A DNA stretch of 64,000 bases from Aporrectodea caliginosa (taxonomy: Eukaryota; Annelida; Clitellata; Crassiclitellata; Lumbricidae): contig JACEVL010000163.1 of assembly GCA_020284085.1 (NCBI GenBank), forward strand, positions 961,261-1,025,260, written 5' to 3'. The position numbers were made by a program, and so were the translations under genes. Below, piece after piece: positions 35,065 through 46,744 of this stretch. Numbering within the stretch: the stretch's first letter is position 1; each line of letters starts with the position of its first letter. The notes below the pieces were generated by a model. The model did no database searches, had not been told where the DNA came from, and was given only the letters and a program-made list of their open reading frames with translations.

Positions 35065-38000
35065 CTGAAAGAAAAATCAGCAGAACTCAATTAAGTAAAC
35101 AGTCACAAATAGAGGAATTTACTGCAAGCTATTACTTCTGAATCGGATTTCAAAGAAATTATATAAAAGTAGATTTCAATGTAACCCTGATCGAATCCAT
35201 CAAATTAGAAGCCAACACAAAGGGGCAACAATCAGTTTTTTAATCTAGCCCATAGGGAATCTGACAGTTTGTAACTTACCCAATGGGGGGGACTCAACAG
35301 TCAGAATATAGGATTTAGGGAATTCATTAGTCAAAATCTAACTCGATGGAAATCTTATCTAACCAAAGTCAATCATTCAGCCAGATTCTAACCCCCAAAG
35401 GAATCCATCAGTCGGTATAAATCAATCCATCAGTCAAAGGACAAATAGCTTTCTTTCATTAGGCATCAATAATGAGGGTATTACCTCGGAAGTACTTTAA
35501 TATAGCGTCTTCACAAACTTCTTACAACAGATATTAAACTACAATCAGACACACACACCTTTCGAGGTCTTCCACGAGGACGAGGAACTTTAGGCGTTAC
35601 AACAGGTTGAGGTGGCGGCTTTTGCTTTGCGCCTTTGGGACATCCAACTTTGGACTTCACCGGATTTTCATCCGACTTTTTCGTTTCACAATGGGTATCG
35701 GAATCCAAGGAGCAGCAACCATCTGGGCAGAAGAAACGCTTTCGCTTACGATTTCGCTTCAATGGAAGTGCAACAAGATCCGTGTCTAGAGCAGCTACAC
35801 CATTCTTGTCTGAAACATCCAGCACAGCTTTCCGAAGAACATCTGCTGTTGGTAACGACCTTCCACAAGATGCCACATTTTCTGAACGGTGATCTTTGGA
35901 AAGAGTGCTCGTCTGGTCGTACTCCATTTGCCCCAATTTAGAAGGAACATTCAAGATGTCAGGATCAGTGGATTCTGCTCTGAAGTCCGTTAATGCATTG
36001 CAGGTGGAAACGCTATTGGAATTCAACTCCAAAGATGGTGGAGCAGTGCAAAGCGAACTTTCACAACTGTACACACAAAGCACTTCAGCAGGTTCGCCAC
36101 CACAATTTTTTTCAGTTTCCTTCTCCTTTAGAGCTTCACAATTGCCCATAACAGCAGAATCTTCCACAGATGTACAGTTTTCAGTCGCTGCGCTTTGCCC
36201 ACGTTCACGCAAAGCTTCAGACGCATCGGCCTGAATGTCGGCCGGTTGCACTGCATCAAGTGAAACTGAAATGCCGCCAGACACCGACTGCTGTTGAAGA
36301 CATGTCTCCCCAGTGTGGACGTCAATAGCAACAGAAGTTTCTTCTGAGGTAGATTCTCCGTTAAACATCATCTCTAAACCTTTTCTGAACGCATTCCCTG
36401 TCTCCCTCTGTTCTGGAAGAACATTCTCCTTTACAGCGGGAACTAGGCCAGTGTCTTTCATAACTGAATTGCCGCTATCACCGAACACAGTATTCCCATT
36501 CACCTCAGTACAGTTTCCTGCAAATGAACAATCATTCTGTGAGGTATTTGATGGCTGCAATAGAGTACCAGCACCGTCAGTGCAATGGCGGTTGTCAGCT
36601 ATCTCAGTATCTGCGCAACCACTATGCTCACGATCGTTCGTTGTCGCAACACCAGACTCGTGGTCATTTGTTGTCATGGCAGTTCTGTCATCGGTTACAT
36701 CTTCACAACTGGTGACACCAGATTTTATAAAGGCCGTCTGCTCATTGGATTTTTCAAAGGCCGACACATTATTGCAAACAATAGCATCTGCACTCAACAT
36801 ATGGTTAGCATCATCACAGATATCATCAGAAGCACCAGTGTTGCCTTCAACGGCTTTAACCAATGCACCGTCGCTTGTACCAGTGATGTTGGTATGCTCA
36901 GAAATGCTACAAAAGGTGTTGTCCTTGCCTCTGTTGTCATCAGACACGCTATCAGCTGTTGCAACACGGCTGTTGTTATTACCAAAACTGCTATCAGATA
37001 TGTTTTCTGTGCCTTTCCTATTATCAGTAGCACCGCCGACTTCGCAGTCCATCGCTTGCTTATTTTCAGACACGCTGTTGTCAATGTCGTCATCGAAATC
37101 ATCAGCAAAATCGTCATCATTGTCATAGTTCTCCGCTGAGCTATCAACAGCATTGTTAATGAAACTGACAGAACTGGCACATGGAATGTCCAACTCTGGC
37201 TTATCGCTTGGATGTTTGCTTTCAGCTGAAACTGCTTCAGTTTCGTTGCTTCTCGACATGGATGCTTCTTCAGTGATGACACAATCTGCAGAAGCAAAAG
37301 CAAGAGCAGCTCAAAATGCGATGTAATGTAACAGAATACTTGTATAGCGCATCTTAAGAGCCTCTCCGAGGCGCTGTATAAGTAGCTATCAGTCAGATGT
37401 TTGAGAAAATGCAGTAAGTGGAACTGAGCAAATTTCAGTAGGTAGTAATAATCTGTCTACACCTCCCTCCATATGCCGTGTTCCCAAATGCCAGTAGCAC
37501 CAGCAACATTTAATCAAACCAGGTTTATAGTTGGCATTCACCGACCGACTAACCACTGTTACCAAAAAGTTTAGATAAAATATAGCATCACTAGCTTCTG
37601 TGGCAATAACATAAGCACAGGCTTATGTGGTAATTTTGTAAGCAATTCACAGACATCTGTGGCAATTTAATCAAAGTCGGATTCAGATTCCAACAGTTTT
37701 ACCACATCTTATGGCATCAAAGGCCATTGATGTCAATAAGAGAACAATTTACAGTTCTCACGTTTGCCATATGAAACAGCAATTTCATACATAATTCTGA
37801 TTTTTTTGGCAATTCCTTATGAAATTGCCTCAGAATGTAAACATATACAAACAGCTAGCTATATATGCCTCAGAATATAAATATAGCAATTTGCCTCAGA
37901 ATAATATATATATATACACAGTTAGATATTCTTGACTCTTGGCATATTTTTACCTGGCCCTTGGCATATATATTTGAGACTGCAAATACCATATAAAATC

Positions 38001-41000
38001 CAAGCAAAGTAAGCCCAAAGAAATCTTACAAAGCAAAGCACAGCATAATTGTGGCCTCGTGACTCATTGGTCAGAGCACTCGGCCTGTAATGCGTAGAGC
38101 ACAGGTTCACGGCTCGCGTAAGGCAGTAACTGTATAGGAACCTTGAGCAAATCTTTCACTCACAGTTGCTCAGCACCATGGATGTTCTGTCATACAGCCA
38201 TGTGCGATTCGGAGCTTTGGAAGAAGGGGAATATCAAAATACAGTTTTATTGTATTGTACCGTAACTGGAAAAGTCACCTGGACAGGTGTCTCTGTGTTC
38301 CTGGTTGGACTGAATCCTCGATCGTTGTTCCTCTTCGTTGCACGAGAGGATTACAGCTGGTTGTTCCGGTTGACCAGACGGTGAATTCGGAGCCATGGAT
38401 CTGCTCTGTCGCTGACGCTTAATGGAACATTGAAGTAAAACAACTTATTGAACCTTGCTCAGCAGAAGTAGGACAAAACACACTATGTGGACAGACTCAT
38501 CATTATCCAGCCACCATTGCTTCTCAAGAGAAAAAAAGAAATTCGTGTGATATAAGTATCTGATTAATGATAACAATAACAAAAATATTCATATAAAACT
38601 AAACCACCTGTTTAATCAAATCTAATCTGGACTGATGTTATCCAGCCTAATCTAATCTTATGATGTCTACAGGGGTTCCAAAGGCTCATGAATTGCCATA
38701 ACCAGTGTTTCTGTTAACGCCCAAATGGCCGTTTTTACGTCCGTAAAAAACGTCCAAAAGATAGTCCCTTAAACTAGTCCTCAAACATTCTTGGTCATGG
38801 CTAATGAAGTCCTCTTTTTGACTATAACGGAAAAACTGGCCATAACCATCCTACCCTATTCGTGTAAGAGGAGTCCCCTTAACTAGTCCTGAGAGCCAGC
38901 TATGTTTATACAGTGTTAGCGATTTCATTTTCACATATGAGAGCAGGTGGCCAGTTCTCTCCCTCACCACCAAAAAACAGTCGGCATTACAGCAGAGTTG
39001 GCTAGGGGCACAAGTGGAGCCAAAATCTCAGAAACCTTCTGCCCTGGTGGGGGGTTGCACCCTTAATGTTTCGATTGACAGTCCAGAACAAACCGCCAGA
39101 CAATTGCACATCCTCTTTAGCCAAGAACCAACTTATAGATATACCTGTTGAGCGTTTGATCGAGCCAATTCGAACATTTTCACGTCATCCTCTGTAATGT
39201 GTGGAAAGAGAATGTCCTCCTTGACTCCACGCTCCAACTGATCTACACAGGCAGAAAGAAAACAACAGCATCTGTTGAAAATTGTTATTGTACTAGGAAT
39301 GTTAAACGAAATTCGGAAATCCGAATTTCGGCAATGAAAACAATTGGTTTTTATTATTAACAAAACAAAATTCGAATTTAAACAAAATCATTTTCATAGT
39401 GAAAATTTCAAGAAATGCCAGAAAGAATTAATTCATGCATTTCTTTAGTGTTCACGATTGTTTTCATCGAATATAGCTGGCAGATAAGAAGTTGTTACGG
39501 TACCTAATATATAAAATAACTTGCGTTATATAATAGGGAACAATAAAATTGAATTGAATTAATTAAAAATTGAATTGAATATTAAATTTTCTATGAAGGC
39601 CAATAAAAAACGAAATTCGGTTTAAAATCGGTAAAACCGAAATTGATTGCCAAAAAAACCGATTTTAACAACCCTATATTGTACCATCAAAAATTTACCA
39701 TCGCAATGACGAGTTGGATTTTAAACAACTGGATAGTACTTAAAAAACCAAATACACATTTAAGCACTCTTGTTTGTGCCAAATACTGACTTTTCAGCAT
39801 TATCCTTTTAAATGCATGGCTTTACACATACAACCACATCATAAGACATGTTACCCAATGACTTCACAAGTCCACACACTAAGAGCAACTCTACTCACAG
39901 CTTCCTTGATTCTCCGCTGAATACTGCCACGTCTTCTTTCTTCGCACCTCCACCGTCAACCTCAGATTCGCTGGTCCAGAACCCTGCAAAGAAGCCCCTT
40001 CCGCTCCGCCGATCGCCGACGACACCGAACCGTCCAGCGCTGCACTGTCCAAGCTCAACCGGAGTTTCTTTGGCTTTGGGGCGCCTGGGGAACGTCCGGT
40101 TGCAAGCGACGGTCTTTTCCGTTTCCCATCCGACGAATAAAACGGCGTTAAGCCATCGGTCAGAAACTTAACCTGTGTCCGGCGATTCTTTGTTTTCCGC
40201 GCTTTCCCACTGTCCCCGTTCTCTCCACCATCTGGGGAACAGGCTCCGGAATTTCTGTCCCATTTCACAACGTCGCTGCTTTGAAGTGAGTACTGGTTGT
40301 GCGCAAAGTTTGCAGTTTCGTGGGAAGTGTTGCAGCTTTGTTTGTTTGGTGAACTTGTAGAGTTGTCTTGGCCAAAATCAACATGGCCGGCATTGTTTGA
40401 TATGCTAGATGTTGCCTCGAAAGCGGTCGACAGGCGGTCTTCGTTTCCAAGCGCGGTTTTTGTAGGGATGCTTGTTGAATGTACGGCTGCTGGAGAAAGT
40501 ACTTCGGTGTCGCTGTGAAAATCAGAATTACAATGTAACCATTAGGACATTTAACACGCTATTACACATTACGCAATGTAACCATATACTGCTATTGTCA
40601 CTGCACCCACACAAACAAACAGCCCCACACAGCCCAACAAGACAGATTAAGCCAACAACTTACGCAAGCGAACTGTTGAGCATCGATGAATTGGCTGTTG
40701 ATATTTCGTCCGTGGCCAATGATGACGTATGCGACTGACACAGAAAGCATTTCTTTGACGAGTCCGTTGTCATCCAGACCGACTCGCTCTGAGCACCATC
40801 TGCTCAAGAATGATCAACAAAAACCACACTTAGATCCTCTATTTCACCTGTAGTGACCATCGATTGACGTGTTCTGTATTATCAACCAGTTTATTGGTCC
40901 AACTGAACATTCCATAACTCAAGTAGCTCCATATTCACAATTCAGAATGAATGTTCAATAATAATGGGCACAATTATAAAGAGACCTGAAGGGACCTAAG

Positions 41001-42439
41001 TCCCACTAATTAGGGCACTGTTGTTACCAACAGAATAAGATGATGGCGGGTATATGTCTTGTTAATGCTAGACGTTCATCAGCAATTATTGCAGGTATCT
41101 GCAGATTAGATTAGCTTAGATTAGATTAGATTAGCTTAGATTAGATTACCTTTGGTGATGTTTACAGAAAGCGAAGCCGCTTGTCTGCCTTCGCTGTTTT
41201 CTTTGCACAGTTCGCAAACGAACACTGTCGACTAAACACAAATAAATTGCTCGTTTAATTGTTCTGCAGCAAACATTCAAGCGGGTGCAACATAAATGTC
41301 TGGTTAGTAAAAACAATAACAATAACAATAATAGCAACAAAGAATGACACAGTCATCAAGTGGTTAGAATCGTACAATGACAACTGGAAGGTAGGGGTTC
41401 GATTCGCGGCCAGGAAGAACTCACACTACTCCTGTCCCATCAAGTAAACTCTTATTTGTGTAAAATCTTGTCAATAGGGGGTGCTCGATAGTGTAGCGGT
41501 TAGTGTGCTGGACGGTCAATCGAGAGGTGAGAGGTTCAAATTCCCACCAGGGCAGAAATATGGTTTGACGTTTCAACTCCACCTGCCTCACCCTAACCAA
41601 CTCAACTATTGAGTACACTGACCATAGACTGTCGGTGGGAAGATGAGACGGCGAGGGAGAGGACTGGCCACTTGCCTTCATATATGAGGCTAACAAAATG
41701 AAATAGTTAACACTTCATACCCATGGCTGCCTCTTAGGCTAGACAAAGGGACTGCTCTTCTTATTGTTCTTCCTCAACCGATGTTAACACAGCACATTTG
41801 ATGGCATAGTGCAGATAGCATAGCACTTTTTGATCGAACACTTCTTCAGTCTAGATTCACCTCCACAGATCTCTTTTATCATACATTTCTTGACAACACT
41901 ACCAGTGTGCCCCATAGCAGAACTATTATCATTCACTTTTGGGTAATGTTTCTCATAACACAGCACTTCATCATGTATTTCTTCAGAGCCTAGCACTTCA
42001 TTATCATACATTTCCCACTAGCATGACTGAAAGCATAGCAAATGTATTTTATATTTATATATATACATATGTATATATAATGCATGTATAGCATTCAAAT
42101 ATATGTATATACAGTAGACTTTCGTAGATACATACACATAATACAACATATACAAACATAGACATACATACAACTGGGCAGCTGAGGTGAGAAATCCTGG
42201 TAATTGGCAAGCCCTCTTTCCCTCATTAATCACCCTACGAGAGACTGCAAACGACGGACTGAAATTAATGAAGGCAGCCGACTTGAAAGTTGAAACAAGA
42301 CCGACATAATTAATTAACGGAAAATGGCCATAGCTACCTTGCACCTAGCAAGTCTCAGTTCAAACGTACAACGACCAAAGTCAGTTCAACAATATAAGTT
42401 CACATCGATTACCCATATAGGTAGCTACACATACGTACG

Positions 42440-42489
<50 letters not shown>

Positions 42490-42685
42490 ATATATATATA
42501 TATATATATAAAATCTCGGTATTACTTGTTAATCAATTGGTGGTCTTAATCCAGGGGGACCACGGTCCTTTCTGGGTATACGGTTTCTTTCCCACTCAAT
42601 AACCTCTTGTAGGGCCTACTCATGTTGAAAATGCATTTTCTTTGTGGAATTTTGGGATCAATAAAAGACACTGAATGAATAATTG

Positions 42686-42727
<42 letters not shown>

Positions 42728-42782
42728 ATATATGTATATAACTATATATCATCATGTGTATAAATATGAACATATATGTGAG

Positions 42783-42828
<46 letters not shown>

Positions 42829-44347
42829 TATATACATGCATGCAAATAATTGTAATCCTATTTCTATTCCTATTTCTAAGGCTATTCGATAACGTTTGTT
42901 CTGCACATTTACCAGAAAACTGTTTAGCCTTACATTGCCTTAAATTATGCAAGTATACATTATACACAAATTATATCACTCTATCTTACATATTTGCATT
43001 TCTATGCTAAATATGTTTGTAATAAATGTTTGTAATAATAATAATAATAATATATTATTATGAATTTTTTGGCACAAGGTCAATCAATCAAATAAACTTG
43101 ACATAGTGAACCCAGATGTCTACTCAGAGGCGCTACCATAACAGGAATTAAAAATTATGGAGAATAATTTTTCAAATATTCTTTTTTAAGTTCCCTAGGG
43201 ATCATTTATACCTCAAGGCAGAAGTATAATAATAATAATATATTAGTAAAGTTTTCTTATTCAATTTGTTTGGATTACATGTATTTGTGAATAATTTAAA
43301 CAGATTCATTTATCTTAAACACGTCTGTTAGGGGACAGCCCTTAATCTATTGGGTTTATTAACCCTTTTTAGGTCTGGGCTTTTCACACAAATGTATCTG
43401 AGGTTAAGCGGAACAGATATTACATTACGCTTGTATTTTTCAGTTGTCAATGAGTCAATAAACGGCTTCAGTGGCAATTGTAAATTAATATATTGCCACT
43501 CCATGAAAACTAATAAGAGGTGACCTCTACCAAGCCTAAATGATGCTGAATGTTACTATTAATAGAAATTTCAAATTTTCAAAGCTTCGTACAAAATCCT
43601 CCTACAAAATCCACGAAAAATCCTCAAACAAAATCAACACAGCATTCTCATCCAAAATCCTCATATTCAATTCTCGTACAAAATCCATAAAAAATCCTCA
43701 AACAAAATCAACACAGCATTCTCATCCAAAATCCTCATATTCAATTCTCATACAAAATCCATACAAATCCTCAAACAAAATCAAACAAAGCATCCTAATT
43801 CAACATCCTCATATTAAATTCACAAACAAAATCTATTTAAAAAATTATCATACAAAATATTATTGACAAAAGCATCTTCATCGAAAATCCTCAAAAATAC
43901 AAACTCTAAGAAAAACTCCTCAAACAAAATCCACACAGCATCTTCATCCTCATCCAAAATTCTTGTACGAAATCCTCATCCAAAATCTGCACGCCGAAAC
44001 TCAACACAACTTACCTTCTCACCAGACTTCTCTGCAACAAGCGTAGCTCCATTTGATGGCGGATCGAGAGAAAACTCACTGAACGACACTCGATATTTAC
44101 AACCGTGCTTGAACAGTCGGCCATGTTTGATCGACTTCTTGCATGAGACAAGGATCAATCGGTAAAGGTCTAGATCGTCAGCGATTTCAACCGCATATGT
44201 ACCATGGATCAGTTTCTGGATCTCTTTGATCGTACAGCCCTTCATTCCGCAGTGGTCGCGGATCGAACGGACGATCACATCCGACAAGTCCTGATCGGCT
44301 GCGACTTGAAGAACAGGTTTCTGTGACGCACCCTCCATGTCACACAT
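32140..44347 (-). CDS. ~2015-residue nuclear-type protein: linker-histone-like winged helix, CxxC pair, AT-hook
   Basis: Joining, on the minus strand, 44347-44015, 41231-41150, 40799-40664, 40512-39899, 39242-39145, 38411-38279, 37285-35559 and 35064-32140 gives 6048 nt in one frame. Every junction is GT-AG and in phase. The start is supported by an in-frame TAG two codons upstream. Domains: residues ~20-90 fit the H1/H5 globular fold ([13 protein letters not shown] ... [17 protein letters not shown]); C117xxC120 and C156xxC159xxH162 could bind zinc; a basic FLTDGL...GKRKR patch is at ~300-317; an acidic run is early in exon 7; KRNRKRKR with a Cys cluster is at ~975-1014; an AT-hook PRGRPRK is at 1035-1041. 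The last exon holds two repeat arrays. The remainder is low-complexity and probably disordered. It probably acts on chromatin. I do not recognise an orthologue. Confidence 0.75.
33397..33504 (-). repeat. 27-bp coding repeat (TNCHLQAAT)x4
   Basis: Four in-frame copies of a 9-residue unit, [18 protein letters not shown]. Diverged single motifs ([18 protein letters not shown]) follow, so the unit is part of an older, longer array. Copies are nearly identical at DNA level, which suggests recent slippage. Confidence 0.9.
33799..34335 (-). repeat. Degenerate ~26-residue coding repeats (VLEKDVxSC)
   Basis: Seven units begin [54 protein letters not shown] and VVENDLQSF, each followed by an acidic tail of about 16 residues. 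The spacing and conserved VL-E-D--SC suggest a repeated short helix or interaction motif. Confidence 0.8.
35065..35558 (-). other. Intron 7 of the nuclear-protein gene
   Basis: Contains weak ~40-bp repeats of aatccatcagtca-like words. Donor gtgtgtgtg, acceptor ttctttcag. Confidence 0.6.
35559..37285 (-). CDS. Nuclear-protein gene, exon 7 (AT-hook)
   Basis: Residues 466-1041. Early acidic run ([16 protein letters not shown]), long Ser/Thr/Asn/Glu-rich middle, then [16 protein letters not shown] with a Cys cluster. The AT-hook core RGRPR is located right at the donor. Acceptor cttctgcag. Confidence 0.8.
38053..38200 (+). mobile_element. SINE-C copy (tRNA-like head)
   Basis: ctcgtgactcattggtcagagcac resembles a tRNA A-box region, and caggttcacggctcg resembles a B box 35 bp later. 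The body reads ccttgagcaaatctttcactcac and caccatggatgttctgtc. It lies in intron 6 of the nuclear-protein gene. Confidence 0.5.
38279..38411 (-). CDS. Nuclear-protein gene, exon 6
   Basis: Encodes about 44 residues ([20 protein letters not shown] then [14 protein letters not shown]). Its phase-0 start and one-base end are what exons 5 and 7 require. Two acceptors are equivalent in phase (exon start 38411 or 38405). It is the least certain exon of the model, because it has no recognisable domain and lies close to a SINE. Confidence 0.6.
38885..39090 (-). mobile_element. SINE-A copy, strongly diverged
   Basis: Minus-strand body words (gaggcaggg-like tail, ctccctcacc, cagagttggctagg, ttctgccctgg, attgacagtccag) occur in SINE-A order in intron 5 of the nuclear-protein gene. 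Confidence 0.5.
39145..39242 (-). CDS. Nuclear-protein gene, exon 5
   Basis: Encodes [20 protein letters not shown] then [12 protein letters not shown], a probably helical charged segment. Acceptor ttctgcctgtgtag, donor gtatatc, phase 0 at its end. Confidence 0.75.
39294..39676. mobile_element. hAT-like MITE with 8-bp TSD
   Basis: 383 bp. Left end TAGGAATGTTAAACGAAATT; right end, read backwards, TAGGGTTGTTAAAATCGG. Both are followed by inverted gaatttcggttt-type words. Exact TATTGTAC duplications flank it (39286-39293 and 39677-39684). No ORF. It is an insertion in intron 4 of the nuclear-protein gene, 52 bp from exon 5. Confidence 0.8.
39899..40512 (-). CDS. Nuclear-protein gene, exon 4
   Basis: Residues 184-388. 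Starts [14 protein letters not shown]. Carries [20 protein letters not shown], then [12 protein letters not shown], a second basic stretch [14 protein letters not shown], and ends [15 protein letters not shown]. The basic patches are likely nuclear-localisation or DNA-contact segments. Confidence 0.75.
40664..40799 (-). CDS. Nuclear-protein gene, exon 3
   Basis: Residues 139-183 ([20 protein letters not shown] then [12 protein letters not shown]), carrying the second half of the CxxC pair. Donor gtaagt. Confidence 0.75.
41150..41231 (-). CDS. Nuclear-protein gene, exon 2
   Basis: Residues 112-138 ([20 protein letters not shown]), carrying the first CxxC. Acceptor ttatttgtgtttag, donor gtaatc. 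Only this exon joins exons 1 and 3 in phase. Confidence 0.7.
41350..41450 (+). mobile_element. tRNA-like SINE fragment
   Basis: aagtggttagaatcgtac followed by ggggttcgattcgcggccagg gives A-box and B-box-like elements about 45 bp apart. It lies just upstream of a full SINE-A. Confidence 0.4.
41480..41770 (+). mobile_element. SINE-A, best preserved plus-strand copy
   Basis: Complete order of blocks: tRNA-Asp-like head (ggtgctcgatagtgtagcgg, ctggacggtcaatcgagagg, gaggttcaaattcccacc), cagaaatatgg, ctcaactattgagtacactg, ctgtcggtgggaagatgaga, ggactggccacttgcc, tatgaggctaac, aacacttcatacccatggct, gggactgctcttcttatt. Lies in intron 1 of the nuclear-protein gene. Confidence 0.8.
42045..42850. repeat. 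(TA)n-rich region
   Basis: Several pure TA tracts (about 42443-42513, 42688-42725 and 42790-42826) with intervening unique sequence. No gene is seen; 42851-43540 is AT-rich intron. Confidence 0.85.
43595..43870. repeat. ~73-bp tandem repeat in intron 1
   Basis: Three to four copies of atcctcaaacaaaatcaaca, cagcattctcatccaaaatc, ctcatattcaattctcgtac in order, decaying to the right. Confidence 0.8.
44015..44347 (-). CDS. Nuclear-protein gene, exon 1 (winged helix)
   Basis: Residues 1-111. [20 protein letters not shown], then [14 protein letters not shown], then [23 protein letters not shown] with one loop between, fits the three helices and wing of the linker-histone H15 fold. A stop codon is in frame at -2 codons, and an acceptor (caatttacag) 12 bp upstream suggests a 5' UTR exon further right. 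Donor gtaagt. Confidence 0.8.
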
Positions 44348-44429
44348 CGCCTACACTACCTGTAAATTGTAATGTTACCATATTTAATATACATTCTCAG
44401 TGAAAATATAAAAGTTATCAGCATGCAAC

Positions 44430-44660
44430 CGGCGGGGTTCAGAACCCATTCACAATCGAAAGTTTTAACGAGTTTGTCTTGACTCACACCCCTAACCAAT
44501 TCAGATGTAAACTGACAATACACGTTGATGGGAAGACGGTGAGAGGGAGGACTGGCCACCTGAACTTGTGTGCTGAGGCTAAGAAAATGAAGTCGCTAAC
44601 ATTTCATGCCCATGGCTGTCTCTTGGGGCTACATTAAAGGCTGCTGCTTTTCCTACTCTA
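44430..44660 (+). mobile_element. SINE-A copy, 5'-damaged
   Basis: Starts near the B box (ggcggggttcagaaccc) and continues through ctaaccaattcagatgtaaa, gatgggaagacggtgaga, ggactggccacctg and aatgaagtcgctaacatttc. Confidence 0.65.
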
Positions 44661-44744
44661 TTCAAAGAAAATATTGAAACATACAAATTCTAAGTTATCA
44701 ATGTGAAAATTTGGAGAAATTTCAGAGGCACGAAATGAGCATAT

Positions 44745-44960
44745 ACATCCTGTACTTAAACTGCTGCACTGGCTTCCAGTTCAGCACAGAATTTCTTTCA
44801 AATTGGGGTTCATGGTTTATAAAACACTGATCTCCAGCCAACAACAGTATTTAAAATCAGTTCTTATGCCTCAGTCGCCTCATTGCTATTAAACAAGGTC
44901 ACCTGGTTTCTTTGGTCTCACCAAACACTGGAACTGTTCTTGCTTATAATGAAGCAGTTT
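44745..44960 (+). mobile_element. CR1/L2-type LINE fragment
   Basis: Translates HIHPVLKLLHWLPVQHRISF then KLGFMVYKTLISSQQQYL, the diagnostic HWLPV..RI.FK...YK.L....YL tail of CR1/L2 LINEs. A stop follows. It is 5'-truncated. Confidence 0.75.
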
Positions 44961-45056
44961 GACTTACAGTAATATAATACTGTAAACATCATTAGGCAAT
45001 GTTTTATCTTAATGCAATACGGATGGATTGCAGCAACATAATACGACTTATCAAGG

Positions 45057-45150
45057 GAGCAAGCAGGGCCTACTATCCCCCTGCCACTCTTCAATCATCC
45101 GAGATCCGTAAGGCAATCCTAGCAAGTAGTTGGTAAAACCACTTGTTAGG
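45057..45150 (+). repeat. Direct repeat, left copy (pair with 45845-45945)
   Basis: The 36-bp word beginning cttcaatcatccgagatccg occurs at about 45091 and 45893 with flanking gggcctact/gtaggccc and ccacttgtt words. The intervening 800 bp contains gaagttggatt-type ~55-bp repeats (45435-45660). Confidence 0.7.
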
Positions 45151-45844
45151 GGGCTGGGGGACAGAGTCCCCCAGAAGCTGACGCTTTTTGAATATATTGA
45201 CAGTGTTTCGTGCTATTTTTCGTAATCTAAAATATACATAAACTGATAAAAGTATTTTTTAGCTTTAGCAGACAAAAAGCGGTACGGCAAAAATATGTTG
45301 TCGCCGTACCACGTTAAAAGTAGACGAACATTACCAACAGTATGACCATAAAACCATTACTACCATAATACATAAACTTTACAGTCCAGAGACGCAATTA
45401 CAGTCGACAGCTGATACATTGCAATGGGTCTAGGACATTTCCCCTGAAGTTGGACTGATGAAAATAATATAATTCTTTACTTTAATAGAAGTTGAATTGA
45501 TGAAACAAATTCTTTTCCTTAAATAGGAGTTGGATTTATGAAAGAAATTCTTTTCTTAAATGGAAATGGGATTGATGAAAGAAATTCTTTGCTTAAATAA
45601 AAGTGGGATTGATGAAAGAAGAAAAGTCTTTGCTTCAATAGAAGTTGGATTAATGACAGTTATCATGGACAATGGTAGAGTTACCTACTTTCTGTTGGGG
45701 GGGGGATTTCCGGGGGAATGTCCAGATACCATTGCAACAGTTGACAGTTGAGTCAGTACTGTCAGTTGTACAGCAACATCCATTTCACCAGGGGGAAACC
45801 TTTCCCCCCTGGCACAAATTGGAAGCAGTCTGATTCCATTCCCC

Positions 45845-45945
45845 CCCCTACGTAGTAGGCCCTGGGAGCAAGGCCTTGTGGTCTGCCACACTTCAATCAT
45901 CCGAGATCCGTAAGGCAATCCTAGCAACAGTTGTCAACCACTTGT
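45845..45945 (+). repeat. Direct repeat, right copy
   Basis: Second copy of the cttcaatcatccgagatccg block. The pair could be solo ends of one element or a local duplication. 45946-46740 shows no recognised gene. Confidence 0.65.
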
Positions 45946-46744
45946 TCGCTAACTGTCAATTCGCTGAACTAGTTCTACTACAATTACCAGTAATATCTTT
46001 CCTGTGTTTTTTCTATGTTGGCAGTTTTTCATCTGTTAATTAACCACCGACCCTTTCTTGGGGATTCTGGATAGTATACCCTAGCCACTGGGATTCTAAT
46101 AATACCATCCACTGACGAAACTGTTTAGAAGAGGTACCATTACTTAACACAAAAACTGTCAACACTATGGAATTAATTACAAATGAACCCTTAAAATCAT
46201 TACAACATTCTACAAAATGTGGAACATAAATGTGATGTAAGTGGACATTTATGTAGAACCAAGATCAATTCTATCAGAATTAAATTTGTTTAACTGTTAT
46301 ACTACCACCCCTAATTTACCAACAAGCTATCAATACCACCATACTATCTGACAATGCCCAGATAAATTTTACAAAAGAAGGTTAGGGACCCGCTAAGATT
46401 TTTTTACAAAGGGGCCTTAAAAAATTCTGTGGAGCCCAAAATACCAGGATGCCCCAAGGCCTTCTTCTAAGTCAATTTGTCTCAATAACAAAGATTGATG
46501 AATTCAGCGTGACATCTGCAACAGATTCTCCACATCAGTCACCAATCGATCAAAATGATCAGATCATCAATTTGTCTTTCAACAGAGATCCACAGATGTT
46601 GCAGATATTTTGCCAATATGTATATTCATCATTGGCACATCATCATGTCTTCATCTCATCAGCTGTCTTAAGCGCCAAATATTATTATAACAATAAAACT
46701 TAATAAAAATATGAAATTCCAGAGTACTTCCACACAAATTTTCT

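Noticed and set aside
36313..37139. Plus-strand 271- and 184-residue frames and the minus-strand 169-residue frame
   Set aside because: Shadows of exon 7 of the nuclear-protein gene. The in-frame exon has the AT-hook, the acidic run and phase agreement with its neighbours.
38053..38125. Functional tRNA gene (Thr/Tyr-like)
   Set aside because: Acceptor and anticodon stems are poor and a SINE-like body follows, so it is listed as SINE-C.
38166..38384. Plus-strand 72-residue frame starting [10 protein letters not shown]
   Set aside because: Begins in a SINE body and runs antisense to exon 6; no family likeness.
45057..45945. LTR retrotransposon with short LTRs
   Set aside because: The ~100-bp direct repeats lack TG...CA ends, a primer-binding site and any coding sequence between them.
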